Assembly: GCA_046329585.1 (NCBI GenBank)
Contig: JAXLUI010000001.1
Span: 1,922,001-1,986,000 of the forward strand
Reading direction: 5' to 3'
Origin: DLKC01 sp002478885
GTDB lineage: Bacteria > Bacteroidota > Bacteroidia > Chitinophagales > Chitinophagaceae
Length of the DNA: 64,000 nucleotides
The first letter of the stretch is position 1, and each line of letters starts with the position of its first letter. The notes under the pieces are model-generated. The model was not told where the DNA came from. It did not search any database and saw only the letters and a list, made by a program, of their open reading frames with translations. The translations under genes were made by a program, and so were the position numbers. Below, piece after piece: positions 55,546 through 64,000 of the stretch.

Positions 55546-55712
55546 AGATTTTTTTCAATATAAGTGTGCAAAGTTGCCGTTGTGTTACAGTTATCGCTGC
55601 TGGTTTTTACCAACGGTCAATTGCGGGCATGGGTGGTAGTCTACTCTTAACTAACATTAATATGTAAAAAAGAAATTAACAACTTAGGAGACGGGCATTG
55701 GAATAAGCATGA

Positions 55713-55739
55713 AGCTTTTCTTGCGTCGCACTCTTGTAC
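55713..55739. repeat. Palindromic element family, single left end
   Basis: AAGCTTTTCTTGCGTCGCAC then TCTTGTAC. The only difference from the end within the ribosomal block (15084-15110) is C versus T. The 436-bp gap 55546-55981 has this end, AT-rich fold-back sequence near 55760-55830 and no gene. Confidence 0.8.
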
Positions 55740-55981
55740 AGAAGCAACAGTTCTGAGCGGTTAGCTAAAAGCTTTAAGCCTTTTGTATTTGCCTGCAGCT
55801 AATAGCTTAAGGCTTGCAGCTTAATTAATTTCGCCATTCGTTGGTTCCCCCGCCAACCGAAATAATGAAGAGAAATTTTTGTCTCCACAGCGTCCCCGGA
55901 ATATAACATTCATTTTAACAGTTTAAATATTTGCAGTAGTTTCAAAGTGCAAACCTGTCATCGAACACTTAACCTGCTGCC

Positions 55982-56206
55982 ATGAAAACAAGCCTCACAC
56001 TTTTATCCAGTTTAATTGTTTGTTCTCCTTCGTTATATTCCCAGGAAGTTGGCAACTTGAAGACCTGTGATTTCAATGCGGCGATATGTACTTTCAACCT
56101 CACGAACCCAATATCCGGATTAACGTTTAAAAGAGTAGCAAAAGTTTCCTATGCAAAAGTTGGCACTACCTATTACAAAGATGTAATTAACCAAACGTGT
56201 GATTAA
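55982..56206 (+). CDS. Small secreted protein, unknown function
   Basis: The 74-residue product has a signal peptide (about 1-20, ending LYSQ) and a mature part of about 54 residues with three cysteines (TCDF, AICTF and the end INQTCD). It has no family I recognise. It lies 19 bp upstream of the delta-60/T9SS gene on the same strand and is probably co-transcribed. The other delta-60 copy (48.3-50.1 kb) is likewise preceded by an open reading end with terminal cysteines, part of the hydrolase pseudogene, but I cannot align the two. It could also be a remnant. Confidence 0.55.
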   Translation: MKTSLTLLSSLIVCSPSLYSQEVGNLKTCDFNAAICTFNLTNPISGLTFKRVAKVSYAKVGTTYYKDVINQTCD

Positions 56207-56225
56207 CTATTTATAAAAATAAATT

Positions 56226-58070
56226 ATGAGAAAGATTTTATCAATGATGAATGTTACAAATAATAATTTTTTAAAAAGATCATTATTTGCAGGCATCTTA
56301 AACCTTGCCCTACTTCATGTGCAAGGCCAACCCGGCATCTTAGACAATAGTTTTGGGGACAGTGGCAAAGTAATCAATGAAACTATTGGATATATCTATG
56401 CCTCAGCACTGCAAAAAGATGGCAAAATTCTGCTTACGGGATATGGTGGTGTAAATGAATATGACTTCCTTATAATGCGTTATAATGCTGATGGCAGCCT
56501 TGATTCATCGTTTGGCGATAACGGCCAGGTAGTTACGCTTACGGCCGAGGGAGTGTTTCTTTTGCAGGTAAGGGATGTGCTAGTCCAGGATGACGGAAAA
56601 ATAATTGCGGCGGGGGAAGGCTATAGAAAAATATATAATCCGTACTACCTGGAAGATGTTGATGCGGTGCTGATACGTTATAACAGCAATGGAACTTTTG
56701 ACAGCAGCTTTGGCGTGAATGGCATAGCAGACTACGATTTTGGAGATGATGATGAAAGAGCCTATGCTGTTACCCTGCAGCCGGATGGCAGGATCGTAAT
56801 GTGCGGCGGCAGTGATCAAAGCTGGCTGGTGGCAAGATATATGCCCGACGGCAGCCTTGATGCCGGTTTTAGCGGGGATGGCTGGATCCGCACAAGTTAC
56901 AAAGGTTTTGACCAGGCACACAGTATTGCCGTACAGCCGGATGGTAAAATAGTAGCCGGTGGACAAACAGGCACAAGTGCCGACAGGACGCTTTTCGTTC
57001 TTGCCCGCTATTTACCGGATGGCAGCGCTGATATTTCATTTGGTAACAACGGCACGGTAATGAGCGATGTTGCGGCGGGCGGAGATAAAATCACTTCCAT
57101 CGTGCTGCAGCCGGATGGTAAGATTGTTGCAACGGGTGCTGCCGGTAATATGGCTGGTTATGCAGGAGATATTGCATTGGTCCGTTATCAATCCAGCGGT
57201 GCACCCGACAGCAGCTTTGGAGAGAATGGCAAAGTAATTACGGTTGCAGGGACAAGGTCTTCCGTGGGCCAAAAAGTGCTGTTACAGGATGATGGGCAAA
57301 TTATCGTGGCAGGCACTAACTATAATCTTTATGGCGATGGGGTACCTGCCGACTTTATTGTGGCGCGGTATAATAAGGATGGATCACCGAATACGCATTT
57401 TGGTGAAAATGGTATACAGGTCACCGATTTTGGCGGGAGCGCTGATTATGCCTATGACGCTTTGTTGCAACCTGATGGAAAAATTGTAGTAGTTGGATTT
57501 ATTGAAGTAGTGCAAAATCCAGCCCTTGTCCGTTATAACGGAGACCCGGTTGAAAAACCCTGGTTTGCCAAAATAAAGAAATGGCTGCACAAACACGGTT
57601 TTACCTGGGATGATTTTCCACACCTGGCAGGCAATGCTGTTACAGTTGAGCGCAGTGCAAATGGTACAATATTTAATCCCATTGCCACCTTAACCACACA
57701 TCGTCGTAATCAATCAAACAATTATTTTGAAGACCCTGCCCCTTTAACAGGAACAAACTATTACAGGTTAACCGCCGTAGCATCAGATGGGAGTAACATC
57801 ACTTCTAATGTACTGGCGATAGAAAATGACAATGCTTCCATGATAAAAATATATCCGAATCCTGTAAAGAATAGTTTACAGATAGAAGGTTTGCCTGGCA
57901 CTCAGAAAACTATGCTTAGCATCAGCGATCTTATGGGCAACAGGAAAGCAGCTACTATTGTAACAGCAGGAACATATAACTGGAATATCAGCCAGTTAAA
58001 ATCGGGCAATTATTGGTTAAGGATAGAAAGTGGCAGTACCGTAGTTACAAAAATGCTCGTGAAGGAATAA
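56226..58070 (+). CDS. Delta-60 repeat protein with T9SS type A sorting domain, intact copy
   Basis: The 614-residue secreted protein has a hydrophobic signal region (about 18-36). Seven delta-60 repeats follow from about 38 to 440; each has a DxxFG-type mark (DNSFGDSGKV, DSSFGDNGQV, DAGFSGDGWI, NTHFGENGIQ), LQPDGKI and an RYN strand, and they should form a beta-propeller-like or solenoid fold. The tail has KKWLHKHGFTWDDFPHLAGN, a fibronectin-like strand region, and the T9SS sorting domain at about 535-614 (IKIYPNPVKNSLQIEGLPG, ending KMLVKE). It is exported by the type IX system and probably cell-attached. It is a close paralogue, in opposite orientation, of the frameshifted gene at 48.3-50.1 kb. 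Confidence 0.9.
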   Translation: MRKILSMMNVTNNNFLKRSLFAGILNLALLHVQGQPGILDNSFGDSGKVINETIGYIYASALQKDGKILLTGYGGVNEYDFLIMRYNADGSLDSSFGDNGQVVTLTAEGVFLLQVRDVLVQDDGKIIAAGEGYRKIYNPYYLEDVDAVLIRYNSNGTFDSSFGVNGIADYDFGDDDERAYAVTLQPDGRIVMCGGSDQSWLVARYMPDGSLDAGFSGDGWIRTSYKGFDQAHSIAVQPDGKIVAGGQTGTSADRTLFVLARYLPDGSADISFGNNGTVMSDVAAGGDKITSIVLQPDGKIVATGAAGNMAGYAGDIALVRYQSSGAPDSSFGENGKVITVAGTRSSVGQKVLLQDDGQIIVAGTNYNLYGDGVPADFIVARYNKDGSPNTHFGENGIQVTDFGGSADYAYDALLQPDGKIVVVGFIEVVQNPALVRYNGDPVEKPWFAKIKKWLHKHGFTWDDFPHLAGNAVTVERSANGTIFNPIATLTTHRRNQSNNYFEDPAPLTGTNYYRLTAVASDGSNITSNVLAIENDNASMIKIYPNPVKNSLQIEGLPGTQKTMLSISDLMGNRKAATIVTAGTYNWNISQLKSGNYWLRIESGSTVVTKMLVKE

Positions 58071-58139
58071 AGCGTTTCTGAAGATTGCCTATTTTGACCA
58101 TTGTACAAAAGGAACAAACAGGCGCTTGCTCCATTGAAT

Positions 58140-58235
58140 GCTGCGGATGAAGAGTGTGAAGCCGGATAAGCCGGCACCTTTCACGCAACCGCCGGTGCCG
58201 AGGATCGTAAAAGCCGGGTTCAGGTTCTCCCTTCT
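58140..58235. repeat. Palindromic element family, single right end, subtype III
   Basis: GAGTGTGAAGCCGGATAAGC, then CGGCACCTTTCACGCAACCG and CCGGTGCC, ending AAAAGCCGGGTTCAGG. This is the mirror of the subtype III left ends at 11909 and 24902, with the internal GCCGGATAAGCCGGC palindrome. Confidence 0.65.
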
Positions 58236-58404
58236 TTATTAACTCATACTTACTGTTCCGGTTGGTGAGGGAGACCAACCGGTAGTAAAAATTCTTTATT
58301 CATATTGTGCCTCGAATACTTTCAATTGGGCACCGCTGCCAATTATTAAATTGATGCCAGCCTTACCAGTTGCTGCTCCCGGCAACCGGTAAGGAAAACA
58401 AATT

Positions 58405-58482
58405 TCAGTCTAGCCGTCTTTGCTGACTTGCGGACTAAGCGCACAAGTGAGTGACACAACAGGCGATGCCACCTGCACTGTA
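58405..58482. repeat. Palindromic element family, right half, subtype II
   Basis: This includes part of the element interior (CCGTCTTTGCTGACTTGCGG) and the end GCACAAGTGAGTGACACAAC, followed by AGGCGATGCCACCTGCAC. The 525-bp gap 58071-58595 holds this and the 58140 copy and no gene. Confidence 0.75.
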
Positions 58483-58565
58483 GTTCGTAACACAAGAAAC
58501 TTTATAAAATGCAACGCTGTTTAAAAGATATTCCGCATCGCGCCAGATTCAAATTTTACCTGTGG

Positions 58566-58573
58566 TAAATTTG
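58566..58573 (+). promoter_or_regulatory. Possible -7 box for the copper ATPase gene
   Basis: TAAATTTG matches TAnnTTTG, 23 bp before the ATG. No clear -33 box. No CsoR- or CueR-type operator was recognised. Confidence 0.3.
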
Positions 58574-58595
58574 CAGCAGTATAAATTTTGAATCA

Positions 58596-60713
58596 ATGGA
58601 AAAAGTGAACTGGAAAGTAGAAGGGATGAGCTGTACGAATTGCGCATTGACCATTCAGAAACATCTTGAACAAAAAGGATTGGCCAATGTGAAGGTTAAT
58701 TTTATCGGTGGTGATATCAGTTTTGACCTCAACGGCAATGATACAAAACCTGCCATTGCAAAAGGCATCGAAGGCCTCGGCTATCATGTGGTGAGCGATG
58801 AATTGGCAGGCGCAGCTAAACCTCCAAAAAAGCTTTTTAAAAACCACCTGCAGCGATTCTTATTGTGTGCTGTGTTTACGCTTCCGCTGATGCTGCATAT
58901 GATACCCGGGGTGCATATACATGTGCTGATGAACCCGTATGTACAGCTTGCATTGACGATACCCGTGTTTTTTGTTGGGATGGATTTTTTTGGCAGAAGT
59001 GCGTGGAAGAGTGTAACCAAAGGCATCCCCAATATGAATGTGCTGATCGCTATTGGCGCCATTGCATCATTTGGTTACAGCCTTTATGGAACGATAACGG
59101 GTAATGCCGGAGATTATATGTTCTACGAGACCTGCGCGGCCATTATTACCCTTGTTTTTTTTGGCAACTGGATGGAAGATAAATCAGTCGAGACCACACA
59201 GTCTGCGCTGAGAAAACTTGCAAAGTCAACCAGGGTAACCGCCAATATGATCGCCTATGACGACCAGCACAATGAACATGTTTTTCCGGTAGACAGTGCC
59301 AATCTGAAAGTAGGCGATATTTTATTGATCAGGAACGGCGAGCATGTTCCCATGGATTGCAAAGTGCTGTGGGGAGAAGCGAGCGTAAACGAATCTATCT
59401 TAACAGGGGAAAGTGTGCCGGTGGAAAAAAAGATGAATGATAAACTCATTGGCGGAAGCATCGTGGAAAGCGGCACCGTAAAAGCATACGTGACTGCCGT
59501 AGGTGAAAATACCGTGATCAGTAATATACTAATGCTGGTGAAGGAAGCGCAGGCGGAAAAGCCACCGATTCAGCAGCTTGCAGACAAGATCAGCGCCGTG
59601 TTTGTGCCGGTGGTGTTGGGCATTGCGCTGGTTACCCTGATCGGTAATTATGTGTTTACCGATGCAGGTCTTTCACAAAGCCTGTTAAGAAGTATTGCGG
59701 TGCTGGTGATCGCTTGTCCCTGTGCAATGGGGTTGGCAACGCCGGCTGCCATTGCTGTAGGCCTTGGCCGCGCAGCGAGGAATGGCGTACTGTTTAAAAA
59801 TGCCAGGAGCCTGGAGATCTTTAAAGACATAAAGCAGGTGGTGTTTGACAAAACAGGTACATTAACAACAGGCCGGTTTACAATTGCAGCATTCGATACC
59901 AGTATTGACGAAACCCTTTTTAAACGACTGGCGGCCTCGCTGGAGAAATACTCCAACCACCCGATAGCAAGGGCCATTGCAAAAGAATGGAAAAGCAAAA
60001 CAGACCTGCGCTGGAAAAAGATCGAAGAGATCAAAGGTGTGGGCATGAAAGCGGAAGATAAGGATGGCAACAAATACGTAGCCGGTTCTTTTAAAGCGGT
60101 GAACCACATGGCAACTGACCATACCCATGCAGTGTACGTTACAAAGAACGACACACTCATCGGCTGGATCGATGTGGAAGATGAGGTGAGGCCTGAGGCC
60201 AAACAGGTGGTTGACATGCTAAAAGCCCAACACATTAAAACCATTTTGCTCAGCGGTGACCGGAAAGAAAAATGCGAACACGTTGCCCGGCTGCTGGGCA
60301 TCGATGAGTTTGTGGCCGAACAAACGCCGGAACAAAAACTGGAGAAGATCGGCTGGTACAATTCCGTTGCCCCAACTGCCATGGTTGGCGATGGCATTAA
60401 TGATGCGCCGGCTTTGGCAAAAGCAACCGTTGGTATCTCGCTGAGCGATGCCACACAAGTAGCCATGCAAAGTGCACAGGTGGTGTTGATGGATCATGGG
60501 ATCAGGAATTTGCCGCTATCGCTCGGGCTCGGCAAGCATACCTATCTTACCATCAAACAAAATTTATTCTGGGCATTCTTTTATAATATTATTGCCATAC
60601 CGGTAGCGGCTTTTGGCTTTCTAAGTCCCACCTTTGGCGCGCTGGCTATGGGTTTCAGCGATGTGGTGCTGGCGGTTAATTCCGTAAGACTGAATTATAA
60701 AAAAGTGAATTAA
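58596..60713 (+). CDS. copA: P1B-type copper-transporting ATPase
   Basis: The 705-residue pump has one N-terminal heavy-metal-associated domain with the metal site GMSCTNC (residues 10-16), eight membrane helices and the Cu/Ag-type intramembrane motif CPC (about 372-376, IACPCAMGLATPAA). The phosphorylated aspartate is in DKTGTLTTGRF (about 418), with TGES in the actuator domain (LTGESVPVEKK) and GDGINDAPALAKA in the hinge. The final helix FSDVVLAVNSVRLNY is typical of the copper pumps. It should export Cu+ from the cytoplasm. It stands alone, without a nearby regulator or metallochaperone. Confidence 0.94.
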   Translation: MEKVNWKVEGMSCTNCALTIQKHLEQKGLANVKVNFIGGDISFDLNGNDTKPAIAKGIEGLGYHVVSDELAGAAKPPKKLFKNHLQRFLLCAVFTLPLMLHMIPGVHIHVLMNPYVQLALTIPVFFVGMDFFGRSAWKSVTKGIPNMNVLIAIGAIASFGYSLYGTITGNAGDYMFYETCAAIITLVFFGNWMEDKSVETTQSALRKLAKSTRVTANMIAYDDQHNEHVFPVDSANLKVGDILLIRNGEHVPMDCKVLWGEASVNESILTGESVPVEKKMNDKLIGGSIVESGTVKAYVTAVGENTVISNILMLVKEAQAEKPPIQQLADKISAVFVPVVLGIALVTLIGNYVFTDAGLSQSLLRSIAVLVIACPCAMGLATPAAIAVGLGRAARNGVLFKNARSLEIFKDIKQVVFDKTGTLTTGRFTIAAFDTSIDETLFKRLAASLEKYSNHPIARAIAKEWKSKTDLRWKKIEEIKGVGMKAEDKDGNKYVAGSFKAVNHMATDHTHAVYVTKNDTLIGWIDVEDEVRPEAKQVVDMLKAQHIKTILLSGDRKEKCEHVARLLGIDEFVAEQTPEQKLEKIGWYNSVAPTAMVGDGINDAPALAKATVGISLSDATQVAMQSAQVVLMDHGIRNLPLSLGLGKHTYLTIKQNLFWAFFYNIIAIPVAAFGFLSPTFGALAMGFSDVVLAVNSVRLNYKKVN

Positions 60714-60828
60714 ACAACCTGGCGGCAAAACCACAAAGCATGCCCTGTTGCTTTTACGGCAAGTGCGCTATAAATAAATCAACTTCTGTTGCGGCTGCTT
60801 AATACCTTTATCAGCAAGGCTATTTTGC

Positions 60829-62742
60829 ATGAACAATGCTCCCGTTGACATATTAAAACAGTACTGGCATTTTGATATTTTTCGCCCCCGGCAGGAAGCG
60901 ATCATTTGTTCTGTGCTTGCGGGCAATGATACCCTTGCCTTATTACCTACCGGCGGCGGAAAATCGCTGTGTTACCAGGTCCCCACATTGATGAAAGAAG
61001 GTTTATGCCTCGTGATCTCGCCACTGATCGCGCTGATGAAAGACCAGGTGGAACAGCTTGAGAAGCGAGGCATTCCCGCACTGGCCATTCACAGCGGTCT
61101 AAGCCCGATTGAAGTGAGAAAGACCTTACAGCTTGCCATGCAGGGTGATCATCAATTTTTATACCTCTCACCGGAGAGACTGGAAACAGCACTCTTTAAA
61201 GATTATCTGCCTGCATTAAATATCAGCCTTATCGCGGTGGATGAAGCACATTGCATTTCGCAGTGGGGTTATGATTTCCGTCCCTCCTACCTGCGTATCG
61301 CGAAGCTAAGGGATGAACTGCCGGGTATTCCCGTGCTTGCACTCACTGCTTCTGCCACGCCCGAAGTACAACAGGATATTGTGCTGCAATTGAAATTTAC
61401 CAACGCTGCTGTTTTCAGGCAATCGTTTGAGCGGAGCAATCTTTCGTATAGCGTATTTCTTACCGATAGCAAGATCAACAAGGCGACGGAGATATTGAAG
61501 CGTGTGAACGGCAGCAGCATTGTCTATTGCCGGAACAGGAAGCTGACGAGAGAGATCGCGCATTTGCTTCGGCTGCAAAATATTGCTGCAGATTATTATC
61601 ATGCAGGGCTGCCACAGGAAGAAAGAAACAGCAAGCAGGACGCGTGGATCAATAACAGGAACCGCGTGATGGTCTGCACCAATGCTTTTGGTATGGGTAT
61701 TGACAAACCCGATGTGCGCACCGTTATCCATTACGATATTCCGGACTGTGTTGAAAATTATTACCAGGAGGCCGGCCGTGCAGGCAGGGACAATCTTAAA
61801 GCCTATGCCGTCCTGTTATACCAGCACGAAGACCTGCAGGCGCTACAGGCACTCCCTGAATTGCGTTTCCCATCTATCACTGAAATAAGAAAGGTATACC
61901 AGTCACTTGCCGACTATTTGCAAATTCCGGTTGGCATTGGCGAAGGCAACTATTATGATTTTGACCTGAATGAGTTCGCAAAGAATTTTAAACATGATGT
62001 CCTGCTTGTAATTAACGTATTGAAGGTGTTGGAACAGGAAGGGCATATCCATTTCAATGAAAATATTTTCATTCCGTCACAGGCATATTTTCTTATTCCC
62101 AAAGATGCCTTGATGGATTACGAAGAAAGCCATCCGCAACTTGAACCCGTGATGAAATGTATGCTGCGTAATTACGAGGGTATCATGGACAATCCCGTTT
62201 CGGTTTATGAAAAGCAGCTTGCATGGCTTACCCAAAAAAAACCAGAGGAAGTAAAGGAGGACCTTTTTCGTTTAAAGGCGCTTGGCATTATTGATTACCT
62301 GCCACAGAAAGAAACGCCGCAACTTTATTTTATCCTCAACCGTGCGCCGGCGCAATTTCTCAACCTCAACCACGAACAATACCTGCAACGCAAGAAAAAG
62401 TTCAGCGAACGGGTAAACAGCATGGCGCAGTATGTGCAGATGCAACAGGCATGCCGCGGTAAATTTATCGCGGCGTATTTTGGTGACAAATCCCTGCACG
62501 ATTGCGGAGTATGCGATAATTGTCTTAGTAAAAAAAGAAACAGTGATGAGGCTGCGGTTTTACAAAAGATAACCGACGTGATCTTCCTGCACGTGCCACC
62601 TGAAGGCATTGAGACAAAATTCCTGCTTGAAAAGCTTAACGGATTTAACAGGGAACTCACCTGGAAAGCCATCAAATTTTTGCAGTCGGAAAACAAGATC
62701 CGTATTGATGAACTCAATTTTATAACGGCTATCAAAGCATGA
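60829..62742 (+). CDS. recQ: ATP-dependent DNA helicase RecQ
   Basis: The 637-residue superfamily 2 helicase has Walker A LPTGGGKSLCYQVP (about 38-51), the DEAH box with the RecQ aromatic loop VDEAHCISQWGYDFRPSYLR, and motif VI EAGRAGRDNLKAYAV. The zinc site of the RecQ C-terminal region is seen as ACRGKFIAAYFGDK followed by CGVCDNCLSKK. No HRDC domain follows; the protein ends with a short helical segment. It unwinds DNA 3' to 5' in recombination and repair. It is preceded by a 115-bp gap and transcribed alone. Confidence 0.96.
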   Translation: MNNAPVDILKQYWHFDIFRPRQEAIICSVLAGNDTLALLPTGGGKSLCYQVPTLMKEGLCLVISPLIALMKDQVEQLEKRGIPALAIHSGLSPIEVRKTLQLAMQGDHQFLYLSPERLETALFKDYLPALNISLIAVDEAHCISQWGYDFRPSYLRIAKLRDELPGIPVLALTASATPEVQQDIVLQLKFTNAAVFRQSFERSNLSYSVFLTDSKINKATEILKRVNGSSIVYCRNRKLTREIAHLLRLQNIAADYYHAGLPQEERNSKQDAWINNRNRVMVCTNAFGMGIDKPDVRTVIHYDIPDCVENYYQEAGRAGRDNLKAYAVLLYQHEDLQALQALPELRFPSITEIRKVYQSLADYLQIPVGIGEGNYYDFDLNEFAKNFKHDVLLVINVLKVLEQEGHIHFNENIFIPSQAYFLIPKDALMDYEESHPQLEPVMKCMLRNYEGIMDNPVSVYEKQLAWLTQKKPEEVKEDLFRLKALGIIDYLPQKETPQLYFILNRAPAQFLNLNHEQYLQRKKKFSERVNSMAQYVQMQQACRGKFIAAYFGDKSLHDCGVCDNCLSKKRNSDEAAVLQKITDVIFLHVPPEGIETKFLLEKLNGFNRELTWKAIKFLQSENKIRIDELNFITAIKA

Positions 62743-62907
62743 GTTGAATGTGATGCTTCGTACCCCGGCATGACAAGCCACGGTTCTTTAATGACGTCGA
62801 AATTTTATGCTCAGCTTACCGTTATTCCGGAGTTTGTCCTGCTGACGCAGGAAGCATCTATTCTTCATCTGCCTGTGAGCCGCCTTTTCTGCATGCTGAA
62901 TTGTACA

Positions 62908-62928
62908 ATCGGTCGACGGTCGACCGAT
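62908..62928. repeat. 21-bp perfect odd palindrome
   Basis: ATCGGTCGAC and GTCGACCGAT flank one central G. It lies between recQ and the GH3 gene, 12 bp before a repeat end. It could be an operator or a structural site; no repeat of it was seen elsewhere in the window. Confidence 0.6.
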
Positions 62929-62939
62929 GTTGTGTGTGT

Positions 62940-62991
62940 TGAAGTGTGCGACGCAACGAAAGTCTGATCTGTGTGCTGAAAGCCGGTAACC
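62940..62991. repeat. Palindromic element family, single right end
   Basis: TGAAGTGTGCGACGCAACG is followed by the outer part ending GAAAGCCGGTAACCAAA. The 291-bp gap 62743-63033 holds this end, the palindrome and no gene. Confidence 0.75.
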
Positions 62992-63033
62992 AAATTCTTT
63001 TTATCATTTATCTTGTGGCTGAAAATTGAATCG

Positions 63034-64000
63034 ATGAAACGTCTGCATATACTCCTCTTATTGCTTGCATTTGCACAGACTGCTTTTTGCCAGAAGTTCC
63101 TGAACGAGACACCTGAAGCGAAACACTGGGTCGACAGTGTATATAAATCCCTGTCGAAAGAACAACGCATCGCTCAATTGATGGTAGTGCGGTTGTCTGC
63201 CAAAACCCCGACAGGCTGGGAGTTCTACGATAAGAAAGTGGAAGAAGAAGTGCGCAAATACAATATTGGTTCTATTTGTTTGTTCCAGGGCAACCCGGTT
63301 GACCAGGCAAATTTTATCAACCATTTTCAAAGCATCGCGAAAACACCGATCATGATCTCTATCGATGGTGAGATGGGTGTGGGTATGCGCATGTATGACA
63401 GCGTGATGAAATTCCCTGACCAGCTTACGCTTGGCGCCGTTGATGATGCCGGCATTATTTATAAGATCGGCCGCGCCATGGGCGAACAATGCAAGCGTGC
63501 GGGCATACAGGTTGATTATGCACCGGTAGTTGATATCAATAACAATCCGAACAACCCGGTAATTGGTTACCGCTCTTTTGGCGAGGATAAATATAAGGTA
63601 GCGAAGTTTGGTATCCAGATCATGAACGGCCTGCAGGATGTGGGCGTGATGGCCTGCGCCAAACATTTCCCGGGCCATGGTGATGTAAGTGTTGATTCGC
63701 ATTTTGACCTGCCCATGATCAACAAAACGATCGAACAACTGGATACGCTTGAATTATACCCGTTCAAAGAATTATTCAAAGCCGGCGTTGGCAGCGTGAT
63801 GAATGCGCACCTTGGTATTCCTGCTATTGATACGACCGCGCACCTGCCCACATCGCTTTCAAAAAACAGTATTACCGATTTACTCCGCAACGAGCTTGGT
63901 TTTAAAGGCATTTCTTTTACCGATGCATTGGAGATGCAGGGCGTGGCTAAATATTATCCGGATGCAGTTGGTGGTTTGCAATCATTGCTCGCAGGCAATG
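63034..64000 (+). CDS. Glycoside hydrolase family 3 protein (beta-N-acetylhexosaminidase-like), C-terminus outside window
   Basis: The first 322 residues are visible. A signal peptide (about 1-19, ending TAFCQ) is followed by the GH3 barrel: SLSKEQRIAQLMVVRLSAKT (about 40-60), ISIDGEMGVGMRMYD, VDYAPVVDINNNPNNPVIGY, the KHFPGHGDVSVDSHFDLP loop with the family His/Asp pair, and SFTDALEMQGV with the nucleophile aspartate near 304. The KHFPGHGD motif is specific to the N-acetylglucosaminidase branch. Such enzymes trim peptidoglycan or chitin-type sugars; Bacteroidota often fuse a beta-lactamase-like domain after this part, which would lie outside the window. Confidence 0.93.
   Translation, partial: MKRLHILLLLLAFAQTAFCQKFLNETPEAKHWVDSVYKSLSKEQRIAQLMVVRLSAKTPTGWEFYDKKVEEEVRKYNIGSICLFQGNPVDQANFINHFQSIAKTPIMISIDGEMGVGMRMYDSVMKFPDQLTLGAVDDAGIIYKIGRAMGEQCKRAGIQVDYAPVVDINNNPNNPVIGYRSFGEDKYKVAKFGIQIMNGLQDVGVMACAKHFPGHGDVSVDSHFDLPMINKTIEQLDTLELYPFKELFKAGVGSVMNAHLGIPAIDTTAHLPTSLSKNSITDLLRNELGFKGISFTDALEMQGVAKYYPDAVGGLQSLLAGN

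Noticed and set aside
1..64000. tRNA or rRNA genes
   Set aside because: I looked for T-loop GGTTC-A/G-ANTCC patterns and cloverleaf arms in the gene-free gaps and for conserved rRNA words. None was convincing, though a covariance-model scan would be more sensitive.

Overview
The window looks like a chromosomal segment of a Bacteroidota bacterium, most likely family Chitinophagaceae. The evidence is two TonB-dependent receptors with carboxypeptidase-like N-domains, type IX secretion (T9SS) C-terminal sorting domains, a TamB/OmpH/OmpA-type outer-membrane gene set, ECF sigma factors, TAnnTTTG-like -7 boxes, few Shine-Dalgarno sites and several probable TTG starts. I see no tRNA, rRNA, phage, CRISPR array or transposase.

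Layout. 0-6.1 kb (minus strand): a sugar-nucleotide dehydrogenase (WbpB-like, cut by the window edge), a 1.4-kb array of noncoding repeats, a Wzz-type chain-length protein, a Wza-type SLBB export protein and a WbpD-like acyltransferase; this is one end of an exopolysaccharide/O-antigen locus. 6.4-12 kb: DUF5009 membrane acyltransferase, murI, a rhodanese-thioredoxin fusion lipoprotein, a LysM protein and an rRNA m5C methyltransferase. 12-17.3 kb: carA and the infA-rpmJ-rpsM-rpsK-rpsD-rpoA-rplQ block. 17.6-25.5 kb: a Crp/Fnr regulator with a possible hemerythrin-like partner, an ECF sigma/membrane-anchored barrel pair, and a ligase/ATP-grasp/esterase trio. 26-35 kb: Oar-like TonB receptor, M14 metallopeptidase, ggt and a short alpha-oxoamine-synthase-like PLP enzyme. 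35.5-47 kb: TamB, a four-gene operon ending in hpt, OmpH, an APC permease. 47-52.8 kb: rfaE1, a frameshifted delta-60/T9SS protein, a decayed hydrolase, DUF6498 protein, isoaspartyl peptidase. 53-64 kb: second TonB receptor, intact delta-60/T9SS protein with a small secreted partner, copper ATPase, recQ and the start of a GH3 glycosidase.

The most unusual structure is noncoding. A family of palindromic intergenic elements runs through the window. Its ends read TTGCGTCGCACTCTTGTAC and the reverse complement. There are four complete copies in 29-41 kb (three of them 144 bp by my count) and about a dozen single ends in three sequence subtypes, including ends inside and beside the ribosomal protein block. 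A second, unrelated hairpin repeat fills 0.54-1.86 kb. The 3' end of murI plus its downstream flank also exists as a diverged second copy 11.6 kb away. All positions and alignments were made by eye; family names come from motif recognition, not database search.
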